Shown here: positions 1 to 6,461 of the stretch, one piece after another
Layout of the letters: each line of letters opens with the position of its first letter
Numbering within the stretch: position 1 is the first letter of the stretch
Assembly (NCBI GenBank): GCA_002427815.1
Contig: DIZF01000042.1
Span: 1 to 9,702 of the forward strand
DNA from: Ramlibacter tataouinensis
Lineage (GTDB): Bacteria > Pseudomonadota > Gammaproteobacteria > Burkholderiales > Burkholderiaceae_C
Reading direction: 5' to 3'
Length of the DNA stretch: 9,702 nucleotides
The notes under the pieces: model-generated
Told to the model about the DNA's origin: nothing
Databases searched by the model: none
The model's input: only the letters and a program-made list of their open reading frames with translations
Translations under genes and position numbers: made by a program

Positions 1-57
1 CCCCCGAGATCTCCTCAGAGTAGATCGTCGCCAGCGTCAGATGTGTATAAGAGACAC
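1..57 (+). other. Illumina Nextera P5/i5 adapter sequence (non-genomic contamination)
   Basis: This stretch follows the layout of a Nextera library end. Bases 1-16 resemble the 3' part of P5 (13 of 16 match by eye). Bases 17-24 read AGAGTAGA, which I recognise as a standard Nextera i5 index. Bases 25-38 match the read-1 adapter TCGTCGGCAGCGTC with one change at 31. Bases 39-57 match the 19-bp engineered Tn5 mosaic end AGATGTGTATAAGAGACAG except for the last base. The order P5, index, adapter, mosaic end is exactly that of a library molecule, so this is synthetic sequence left in the contig. It is not a natural Tn5 end. The mismatches are densest towards base 1, as expected for read-through into the adapter at low quality. 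Treat genomic sequence as starting at about base 58; the C-rich run at 57-66 may also contain errors. Confidence 0.96.
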
Positions 58-161
58 CCCCCTCCCTACCCGATGTGAGTCCCGCCGTCGAGGCGTCGGA
101 CCAAGCGCAGGGTGCGCCACCCCGCGAGCAAACGCCTGAATTGAAGCGCATACTGACTTTC

Positions 162-221
162 ATGGGTTCACCCGGGCCCTCCATCCTGGCCCTCGACGGC
201 GGCTCGTCGAGCATCAAATGA
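162..221 (+). pseudogene. 5' fragment of acetate kinase gene (19 codons), overlapping the xfp start
   Basis: Starting at ATG 162, this frame encodes MGSPGPSILALDGGSSSIK and then TGA at 219-221. The ILALDGGSSSIK part is the hallmark N-terminal beta-strand and phosphate-binding loop of the acetate/propionate kinase family, where the next residue is normally Phe. Here the homology stops after Lys and the bases run straight into the xfp start codon (ATGA, with ATG at 218). A whole acetate kinase is about 400 residues, so about 95% is missing. No good Shine-Dalgarno sequence precedes 162, and the frame stays open upstream to the adapter, so the true start is uncertain. Acetate kinase is the usual metabolic and operon partner of phosphoketolase, converting acetyl phosphate to acetate and ATP, which supports the identification. 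It could be a real deletion remnant, a short coupling leader, or a chimeric join at a poorly supported contig end. Confidence 0.6.
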
Positions 222-2614
222 GTACAGACACCCAGACGCTGACGCCGGACCTGCTGGCCCGCATGGACGCCTATTGGCGCGCAGCCAACTACCTCTCGGT
301 CGGACAGATCTATCTCTACGACAACCCGCTGCTGAGGCGGCCGCTCGCGCTCGCGGACGTGAAGCACATGCTGCTGGGGCATTGGGGCACGACGCCAGGA
401 CAGAACTTCATCTACGTGCACCTGAACCGCGTCATCAAGAAGCACGACCTCGACATGATCTACGTCTCGGGCCCCGGGCATGGCGGGCCGGCCGTGGTGG
501 CCAACACCTATCTCGAAGGTACTTACAGCGAGGTCTACCCCGACATCAGCCGGGACGAGGCGGGTTTGCGGAAACTCTTCCGGCAATTCTCGTTTCCCGG
601 CGGCATTCCCAGCCACGCGTCGCCCGAGTGTCCCGGCTCGATCCACGAGGGCGGCGAGCTCGGCTACTCGCTGAGCCATTCGTTCGGGGCGGTGTTCGAC
701 AACCCCGATCTCATCGTCGCCTGCGTCGTCGGCGACGGTGAAGCGGAGACCGGGCCGCTGGCGACCGCCTGGCACTCGAACAAGTTCCTCGACCCGGTGA
801 CCGACGGCGCGGTGCTGCCGATCCTGCACCTGAACGGCTACAAGATCGCCAACCCGACCGTGCTCGCGCGCATCGGCCGCGACGAACTCGAACAACTGCT
901 GCGCGGCTATGGCTGGACGCCGCTCTTCGTTGCGGGCCATGAGCCGGCGGCCATGCACCAGGCCATGGCCGCAGCGCTGGACACGGCCCTGGAGCAGATC
1001 CGCCAGATCCAGCAGCACGCGCGCGCGACGGGCAAGGCCGCGCGTCCGCGCTGGCCGATGATCGTGCTCGATTCGCCGAAAGGCTGGACCGGCCCGAAGG
1101 TCGTCGACGGCAAGCAGATCGAAGGGACCTTCCGCGCGCATCAGGTGCCGATCGGCGATCCGGCCACGCATCCCGGCCACCTCGAGCTGATTGAAAACTG
1201 GCTGAAGAGCTACCGGGCCGAGGAACTGTTCGACGCGCGCGGCCGTCTGAAGCCGGAACTGGCCGAACTGGCGCCCGAAGGCGAACGGCGCATGGGCGCC
1301 AATCCCCACGCCAATGGCGGCGTCCTGCTGCGCGATCTGCGCATGCCGGATTTTCGCGACTACGCGTGCGACGTGCCGGTGCCGGGAGCCCCCGGCATCG
1401 GCGACACGCACGTGCTCGGGGCCTTCCTGCGCGACGTGACGAAGTTGAACAGCGCGCAGCGCAACTTTCGGGTCTTCGGCCCGGACGAAACCCTCTCCAA
1501 CGGCCTGGAGGCACTCTTCGAAGTGACGCAGCGCCAATGGGACGCAACGACCCGGCCGAACGACGAATTGCTCGCGCCCACGGGCCGTGTGATGGAAATG
1601 CTCAGCGAGCACCAGTGCGAGGGCTGGCTCGAGGGCTACCTGCTCACCGGGCGGCATGGGCTCTTCAACTGCTATGAGGCGTTCATCCACATCATCGATT
1701 CGATGTTCAACCAGCACGCCAAGTGGCTCAAGGTCACGGCGCACCTGCCGTGGCGGCGCAAGATCGCCTCGCTCAACTACCTGCTGGCCTCGCATGTCTG
1801 GCGCCAGGACCACAACGGCTTCACCCATCAGGATCCCGGTTTCATCGACCACGTCGTCAACAAGAAGGCCGAAGTCGTGCGTGTTTATTTTCCGCCGGAT
1901 GCAAACTGCCTGCTGTCGGTGATGGACCACTGCCTGCGCAGCCGCCATTACGTCAATGTGGTGGTTGCGGGCAAGCACCCGGCGCCGCAATGGCTGACGA
2001 TGGATGCCGCGGTCAAGCATTGCAGCGAGGGTATCGGCATCTGGCAATGGGCCAGCAACGACCAGGCGGTTGCGCCCGACGTGGTCATGGCCTGCTGCGG
2101 CGACGTGCCCACGCTGGAAACGCTGGCCGCCGTCTCCATCCTGCGCGAACATCTGCCCGAGCTGAAGATCCGCGTTGTCAACGTCGTCGACCTGATGAAA
2201 CTGCAGCCACCGAGTGAACACCCGCACGGCTTGAGCGACATGGATTTCGACGAGCTGTTCACCAGGGACAAGCCGGTGATCTTCGCCTTCCATGCCTACC
2301 CGTGGCTGATTCACCGGCTGACCTACCGGCGCACCAACCACGACAACATCCATGTGCGCGGCTACAAGGAAGAGGGCACCATCACAACGCCCTTCGACAT
2401 GACCGTGCTGAACGATCTCGACCGTTTCCATCTGGTGATGGACACCATAGCCCGCCTGCCGCAGACCGGCGACAAGGGTGTCTACCTGAAGCAGCAGCTC
2501 AAGGACAAGCTCATCGAGCACAAGCAATACATCGCCAAGCACGGCCAGGACATGCCGGAGATCCGCGATTGGCGCTGGGGCGCACGACGCACCGCGGACC
2601 GCGCAACGAGATGA
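218..2614 (+). CDS. xfp: Xylulose-5-phosphate/fructose-6-phosphate phosphoketolase
   Basis: This cytoplasmic, thiamine-diphosphate-dependent enzyme cleaves xylulose 5-phosphate (and often fructose 6-phosphate) with inorganic phosphate, giving acetyl phosphate plus glyceraldehyde 3-phosphate or erythrose 4-phosphate. At 798 aa it is full length for the family. Visible signatures are YLSVGQIYLYDNPLL (residues 25-39), HWGTTPGQN (55-63), SGPGHGGPA (84-92), SHASPE (132-137), EGGELGY (144-150), the ThDP/Mg motif GDGE (172-175), AHQVP (H308), GPDET (E424) and HQDPG (537-541). H55, H88 and H133 sit nine residues before the catalytic histidines H64, H97 and H142 described for bifidobacterial phosphoketolase, so the active site looks intact. 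The start is MSTDTQTL, a normal family N-terminus, but no convincing ribosome-binding site precedes it. It overlaps the stop of the acetate-kinase fragment by ATGA, so translation may be coupled. It converges with the TRAP permease gene 58 nt downstream. Whether it prefers xylulose-5-P or fructose-6-P cannot be read from the sequence. Confidence 0.96.
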   Translation: MSTDTQTLTPDLLARMDAYWRAANYLSVGQIYLYDNPLLRRPLALADVKHMLLGHWGTTPGQNFIYVHLNRVIKKHDLDMIYVSGPGHGGPAVVANTYLEGTYSEVYPDISRDEAGLRKLFRQFSFPGGIPSHASPECPGSIHEGGELGYSLSHSFGAVFDNPDLIVACVVGDGEAETGPLATAWHSNKFLDPVTDGAVLPILHLNGYKIANPTVLARIGRDELEQLLRGYGWTPLFVAGHEPAAMHQAMAAALDTALEQIRQIQQHARATGKAARPRWPMIVLDSPKGWTGPKVVDGKQIEGTFRAHQVPIGDPATHPGHLELIENWLKSYRAEELFDARGRLKPELAELAPEGERRMGANPHANGGVLLRDLRMPDFRDYACDVPVPGAPGIGDTHVLGAFLRDVTKLNSAQRNFRVFGPDETLSNGLEALFEVTQRQWDATTRPNDELLAPTGRVMEMLSEHQCEGWLEGYLLTGRHGLFNCYEAFIHIIDSMFNQHAKWLKVTAHLPWRRKIASLNYLLASHVWRQDHNGFTHQDPGFIDHVVNKKAEVVRVYFPPDANCLLSVMDHCLRSRHYVNVVVAGKHPAPQWLTMDAAVKHCSEGIGIWQWASNDQAVAPDVVMACCGDVPTLETLAAVSILREHLPELKIRVVNVVDLMKLQPPSEHPHGLSDMDFDELFTRDKPVIFAFHAYPWLIHRLTYRRTNHDNIHVRGYKEEGTITTPFDMTVLNDLDRFHLVMDTIARLPQTGDKGVYLKQQLKDKLIEHKQYIAKHGQDMPEIRDWRWGARRTADRATR

Positions 2615-2619
2615 TGGCT

Positions 2620-2655
2620 GCTGACGCCGACCAGCAGTCGACGGCTCGCGTCAGC
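2620..2655. terminator. Inverted repeat between convergent genes, possible bidirectional terminator
   Basis: GCTGACGC at 2620-2627 is the exact reverse complement of GCGTCAGC at 2648-2655, with a 20-nt loop. It lies in the 58-nt gap between the 3' ends of xfp and the TRAP permease gene, where a shared terminator would be expected. No T-tract follows on either strand, and overlapping alternative pairings (GGCTG at 2617-2621 with CAGCC at 2665-2669) are possible. It may therefore be a weak or Rho-assisted terminator, or only an mRNA 3'-end stabiliser. Confidence 0.35.
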
Positions 2656-2672
2656 GGGCTCCGACAGCCATG

Positions 2673-4880
2673 TCAGGCAACGCTGGGTGTTGCGTTGGCA
2701 AGCTTCCACGCGGCGAGTTGCCGCACCAGCACGGGTGCTGCCAGTGCCGCACCAATCAGGGTCACGACCAGGCCCGGCGCGATCAGCAGCAGGGCGGCAG
2801 CGACGCACAGCAGTTGCTCCCAGCGTTTGAGTTCGACCAGGAAGAACTTGCTCAACGCCGCCGCCAGCACGACGATCCCCAGGATGCAGCCGATGAAGGT
2901 GACGCTGAAGTCGTACCAGGTGAAGCCCTGCGCCACCAGCAGCAGTGACGGCGAGAACACGAACACGAACGGCACCAGCACTTTGGCCATGCCCAGGCGG
3001 AATGCCGTGTTCCCGGTTCTGAACGGGTCGGCGCCCGCCATCGCGGCCGCGGCATAGGCGGCCAGCGCCACGGGTGGCGTGATGTCGGCAAGCACGCCGT
3101 AATAGAACACGAAGAAATGCGCCACCAGCGGCTGCACCCCGAGCTGCACGAGCGTGGGCGCCGCCACCGTGACCATGATGATGTAGTTGGCCGTGGTGGG
3201 AATGCCGCAACCCATCAGGATGCAGACGATGCCGGTCATGGCCAGCGCGGCCAGCAGCGTCAGGCTGCGGGTGTCCGCGATCGCCGTGGGCAGCACCGTC
3301 GCGACGCTCGTGGCAATGACGGTCGCCCAGCTCGTGATGATGTAGCTGATCTTGAAGCCGACCCCCGTCAGCGTGACCACGCCGATCACGATGCCGACCG
3401 TGGCGGCGGCCGCGCCGACCGCCAGCGCGTACTTGGCGCCGGTCTCGAACGCCTCGATCAGCACGCCATGGCGGATCCGGCCTGTCACGCCGCCCAGCTT
3501 CCAGGCGGCCAGGGCCAGCGCCACGCCGGCGGCGAACAGGACCAGCTTCAGCCACTCGGTCTGTTGGCCGAGATCGGCGAAGGCGATCAGCGCCAGCAGC
3601 GCATGCAGAACCACCAGCATTCCCCAGTTCTTGACCTGGTTGCCGCTGACCTGCGTGGTCAGTCCGACGATGGCGCATGACGTGATTCCGGTGAAGGCCG
3701 CCAGATAGGGCGTGCGCCCGGTCACCAGGATCGAGATCAGCAGCACCAGGGGGATGAGCGTGGGCCAGCGCTGGCGCAGGGATTCCCGCAGCCGGGGCAT
3801 CTCGGCGGCCGTGAGGCCGCGCAAGCCGTAGCGCTTGGCCTCGAAGTGCACCTGCATGAACACACCGAAGAAATGCATGAACGCCGGTATGATCGCGGCG
3901 GCGATGATGGTCTGGTAGGACACATTGAGGAACTCGATCATCAGGAACGCCGCCGCGCCCAGGACCGGTGGCGTGATCTGGCCTCCGGTGGACGAGGCGG
4001 CCTCCACGGCGGCGGCAAATTCGCGCTTGTAGCCGACCCGGATCATTGCGGGAATCGTGAGCGATCCCACGGTGACTGCATTCGCCACCGACGAGCCGCT
4101 CAGCATGCCGAACATCGCGGAGCCGAATACGCTGACCTTGGCCGGCCCGCCGGCATAGCGCCCGGCGATGCTGGCCGCGATATCGAGAAACAGCTGTCCC
4201 AGGCCGATGCGCGTGGCCATTACGCCGAACAGCACGAAATGGAAGACATAGGTCGCCACCACCCCCACCGCCACGCCATAGATGCCCTGGCTGGTGAGGT
4301 ATTGGTGGTTGATCATCTGGCTCCAGCTGGCACCCGCATGTTTGAGCAGGCCGGGAAAGTAGGGCCCGGCCAGCGCATAGACGGTGAAGCCGATGGCGAT
4401 GATCGGCAGCGGCCAGCCCATGGAACGGCGCGTCGCTTCGAGCAATGTGATGAACAGGATCGATCCGAACACGACGTCGGACAGATCCGGGTTGCCCACG
4501 CGGAAAGCCAGGTCGTTGAAGACCCATGGGATGTACAGAACGCTGATCGCGCAAGCCACGCCCAACAGCCAGTCCACCAGCGGGACACCGCCGGGCGACA
4601 GCCAGCTGTTCTGCGCGGGTGCGTCACGGCTCTTCTTGCTCGCCGCGAACACCAGAAAGATCAGTCCCAGCACGAAGGCGAGGTGCACCCCGCGGTGGGT
4701 GGTCTCGCGCAACAGGCCGAAGCCCGCCGTGTAGTAATGGAAACACGACAGGGTGATCAGCAGCCACTTGACGATGTGGCTGGCCGGCGGCACCGTCGGG
4801 CGGAACCGCATCTCGGGATCGAACTTCTCCTCGAGTTCCTGCAGCTTGCTCTCGTCCAGCGTGATCGCGATCTCGCTCAT
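2673..4880 (-). CDS. TRAP transporter fused permease subunit (4TM/12TM, DctQM-type fusion, TAXI class)
   Basis: This inner-membrane secondary transporter subunit couples an ion gradient to uptake of the ligand delivered by its periplasmic binding protein. The 735-aa protein starts with about 37 polar residues (MSEIAITLDESKLQ) and then has hydrophobic segments almost throughout. That fits fusion of the small four-helix DctQ-like part to the twelve-helix DctM-like part, as in TAXI-type TRAP systems. Family-like motifs are STGGQITPPVLGA (from residue 297) and GCGIPTTANY (about residue 555), both glycine/proline-rich loops of the DctM domain. The ATG at 4880 is chosen because GGAAGGAAGGA lies 5 nt upstream; an in-frame TTG at 4898 would put the ribosome-binding site inside the gene. 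It lies 67 nt downstream of the TAXI binding-protein gene on the same strand, separated by a hairpin. The substrate is not evident; organic acids or amino acids are the usual class. Confidence 0.93.
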   Translation of the reverse strand: MSEIAITLDESKLQELEEKFDPEMRFRPTVPPASHIVKWLLITLSCFHYYTAGFGLLRETTHRGVHLAFVLGLIFLVFAASKKSRDAPAQNSWLSPGGVPLVDWLLGVACAISVLYIPWVFNDLAFRVGNPDLSDVVFGSILFITLLEATRRSMGWPLPIIAIGFTVYALAGPYFPGLLKHAGASWSQMINHQYLTSQGIYGVAVGVVATYVFHFVLFGVMATRIGLGQLFLDIAASIAGRYAGGPAKVSVFGSAMFGMLSGSSVANAVTVGSLTIPAMIRVGYKREFAAAVEAASSTGGQITPPVLGAAAFLMIEFLNVSYQTIIAAAIIPAFMHFFGVFMQVHFEAKRYGLRGLTAAEMPRLRESLRQRWPTLIPLVLLISILVTGRTPYLAAFTGITSCAIVGLTTQVSGNQVKNWGMLVVLHALLALIAFADLGQQTEWLKLVLFAAGVALALAAWKLGGVTGRIRHGVLIEAFETGAKYALAVGAAAATVGIVIGVVTLTGVGFKISYIITSWATVIATSVATVLPTAIADTRSLTLLAALAMTGIVCILMGCGIPTTANYIIMVTVAAPTLVQLGVQPLVAHFFVFYYGVLADITPPVALAAYAAAAMAGADPFRTGNTAFRLGMAKVLVPFVFVFSPSLLLVAQGFTWYDFSVTFIGCILGIVVLAAALSKFFLVELKRWEQLLCVAAALLLIAPGLVVTLIGAALAAPVLVRQLAAWKLANATPSVA

Positions 4881-4885
4881 GAAAA

Positions 4886-4896
4886 TCCTTCCTTCC
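4886..4896 (-). promoter_or_regulatory. Shine-Dalgarno sequence setting the TRAP permease start
   Basis: On the minus strand this reads GGAAGGAAGGA, followed by TTTTC and the ATG at 4880. It is a strong purine-rich site with 5-nt spacing from its last AAGGA, and it favours this ATG over the TTG 18 nt upstream. Confidence 0.8.
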
Positions 4897-4903
4897 AAAC
4901 GAA

Positions 4904-4926
4904 CAGGGAGGCACTAAGCCTCCCTG
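4904..4926 (-). promoter_or_regulatory. Intercistronic hairpin between TAXI binding-protein and TRAP permease genes
   Basis: CAGGGAGGC (4904-4912) and GCCTCCCTG (4918-4926) form a perfect 9-bp, GC-rich stem with a 5-nt loop. It lies 21 nt after the stop codon of the binding-protein gene and ends about 7 nt before the permease ribosome-binding site on the minus strand. No U-run follows on the transcribed (minus) strand, so it is unlikely to be a full intrinsic terminator. A known role for such stem-loops is protecting the upstream mRNA from 3' exonucleases, which yields more binding protein than permease; that role here is inference. Alternatively it may partly attenuate transcription. Confidence 0.7.
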
Positions 4927-4947
4927 CGTCGCTATGCAGCCGCGACC

Positions 4948-5901
4948 TTACTTGATCAGGCCCACTTCGCGGTAGTACTTCTCGGCGCCGGGGTGGAAAG
5001 GAATCCCAACGCCCTTCACGGCGTTCTCCTTGGTGATGAACTTGCCCTTGGCATGGCCCGCGGCCAGCGCCTTTTGTGTAGCCTCGCTGTAGAGGGCCTT
5101 GGTGATCTGGTAGATCGTGTCGGCGTCGACCTTGGCGTTGGTCACCAGCTGGGCGCCAACTGCCAGGGTCTGGACCGCGGGCACATCCTTGTACGTGTTG
5201 GCGGCGATATGGTCGACTGAGAACCAGGGGCTGGACTTGCGCAGGGCGTCGGCTTGCGGGCCGGCCAGCGGCAACAGTTCGATGCCCGTGCCCGACGAGG
5301 CGAGTTCCGAGATCGCGCCCGCCGGTGACCCGCCGACGAAGAAGAATGCATCGAGGGCGCCGTCCTTCAGTTTGTCGCCGGCCTGGTTCGGCTTGATGTA
5401 CTCGGGCTTGATGTCCGATTCCTTGACGCCATAGGCAGCCAGCACCATCCGCGCGTCAATGAGCGTGCCGGAGCCGGGCTCGTCAAGCGCCACGCGCTTG
5501 CCCTTGAGGTCGGCGACGCTCTTGATGCCCGAGCCCTTCTTCACCACCAGGTGGATGCTTTCGGGATAAAGGTTCGCGATCATGCGCAGATCCGCGACCT
5601 TGGGCTTGCCTTCGAACGCGCCGGTGCCGGTATAGGCCCAGGTGGCCACGTCGGACTGGGAGAAGCCCGCCTCCATGGAGCCGCTGGCGACGCCATTGAC
5701 GTTGGCGAGCGAGCCATTGGTTGCCTGAGCGGTGGCGATGATCTTGCCGGGCTGCGACACGGCGTTGGCGATCATGCCGCCCACCGGGTAATAGGTGCCT
5801 GCGGTGCCGCCGGTCCCGATGCGGAAGAATTGCTGGGCCTGCGCGGCGCCGGCGAGCACGGTCGCGGCGACGGCAACGGTCAAGAGGTGCTTCAATCTCA
5901 T
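4948..5901 (-). CDS. TAXI family TRAP transporter solute-binding subunit
   Basis: This is the periplasmic receptor that captures the substrate and passes it to the fused TRAP permease. The 317-aa length is typical of the family. It begins with a Sec-type signal peptide (MRLKHLLTVAVAATVLAGAAQA, about 22 residues, cleavage likely after AQA). The mature part opens with the TAXI hallmark GTGGTAGTYYPVGG, followed by a two-lobed periplasmic-binding fold that includes LKGKRVALDEPGSGT and a C-terminal HPGAEKYYREVG. The start at 5901 has GGAG on the minus strand 9 nt before ATG. The permease gene follows after a 67-nt gap containing a stem-loop, so the pair forms one transport operon. TAXI proteins have been linked to ligands such as glutamate in some bacteria; no ligand can be assigned here. 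Confidence 0.93.
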   Translation of the reverse strand: MRLKHLLTVAVAATVLAGAAQAQQFFRIGTGGTAGTYYPVGGMIANAVSQPGKIIATAQATNGSLANVNGVASGSMEAGFSQSDVATWAYTGTGAFEGKPKVADLRMIANLYPESIHLVVKKGSGIKSVADLKGKRVALDEPGSGTLIDARMVLAAYGVKESDIKPEYIKPNQAGDKLKDGALDAFFFVGGSPAGAISELASSGTGIELLPLAGPQADALRKSSPWFSVDHIAANTYKDVPAVQTLAVGAQLVTNAKVDADTIYQITKALYSEATQKALAAGHAKGKFITKENAVKGVGIPFHPGAEKYYREVGLIK

Positions 5902-6044
5902 TTCTTGGAACTCCGGTTGGACAATACGGCCAAGTAGACCACGGGCAATGCCCCATGCTCAATAGTGAAACCCCGAAGCAGGTTTCGTACCTGTCCCCTC
6001 AATGACTCTTGAGTGCTTGACAGGGCCGTAGTCGCGCGCAGCGC
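5902..6044 (-). promoter_or_regulatory. Leader/promoter region of the TAXI-TRAP operon
   Basis: This 143-nt gap lies between the stop of hslR and the TAXI binding-protein gene on the minus strand. Read in that direction it contains TTGCCC followed 16 nt later by TATTGT, an imperfect sigma70-like pair near the gene. It also holds two small stem-loops: GAAACC/GGTTTC (5967-5972 with 5981-5986, 8-nt loop) and GGGC-aat-GCCC (5943-5953). GACAGG occurs on the minus strand at 5990-5995 and on the plus strand at 6019-6024, resembling a repeat upstream of tctC. There is no clear terminator after hslR, so readthrough from the tctDE operon is possible. All element calls are tentative. Confidence 0.35.
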
Positions 6045-6461
6045 CTAGTCCCCGTCCACCGACGCGCTCCAGCGATCGCCCCAGCCGCGCCGGGCGTCGT
6101 CGAGTTCCCGCCGGCCCCGCTTGGTGGGCCGTCCCTGTTCGATGGTGAGCGCGGGCTCCGGCGCATAGAGCCTCTGCTGCGCGGCCTGCTCACGGGCTTT
6201 GACACTTTCAGGTGTTTCCTGATAGAGCTGCTGTGCGACCGGAGCGGGACCGCGCACGCCGGACAGGCCCTTGACCAGGACGGTGCGCACGACCGGGCCC
6301 TGGCGCACCGAAACCGTGTCCCCCACCTTCACTTCGCGTGCGGGCTTGACCTCCTGGCCGTTGACTTCGACCCGGCCCCGGGCGATTTCCTCGCTGGCCA
6401 GGGTCCGGGTCTTGTAGAACCGGGCGGCCCACAGCCACTTGTCGACGCGGAGTTTTTCCAT
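6045..6461 (-). CDS. hslR: Hsp15-like S4-domain RNA-binding protein
   Basis: This 138-aa protein is close in size to E. coli Hsp15 (133 aa), which binds stalled 50S ribosomal subunits carrying peptidyl-tRNA and helps recycle them. The N-terminus MEKLRVDKWLWAARFYKTR leads into an S4 domain (about residues 5-65) with the typical ASEEIARGRVEVNG helix-turn and the following VGDTVSV strand. The tail is charged and variable (TKRGRRELDDARRG), as in Hsp15. The ATG at 6461 overlaps the tctE stop codon as TAATG, so it is probably translated by reinitiation after tctE. A longer in-frame extension exists upstream, but it runs through tctE in another frame and is rejected. Finding it as the last gene of a TctDE operon is unusual, since no functional link with organic-acid sensing is obvious. 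The symbol is assigned by family resemblance. Confidence 0.88.
   Translation of the reverse strand: MEKLRVDKWLWAARFYKTRTLASEEIARGRVEVNGQEVKPAREVKVGDTVSVRQGPVVRTVLVKGLSGVRGPAPVAQQLYQETPESVKAREQAAQQRLYAPEPALTIEQGRPTKRGRRELDDARRGWGDRWSASVDGD

Noticed and set aside
39..57. Possible Tn5 transposon end
   Set aside because: The 19-mer is the engineered mosaic end and is preceded by index and P5 sequence, so it is library adapter, not a mobile element.
2482..4554. 690-aa open frame on the minus strand
   Set aside because: It is a shifted frame of the TRAP permease gene running on into the antisense of xfp, rich in Arg, Gly and His from GC-biased codons, with no recognisable domain.
3846..4955. 369-aa open frame on the plus strand
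   Set aside because: It is antisense to the TRAP permease and has low-complexity His/Asp/Arg composition with no family resemblance.
6017..6022. TTGACA on the plus strand as a promoter
   Set aside because: No -10 element lies at the right distance, and the only genes to the right for over 2 kb are on the opposite strand.
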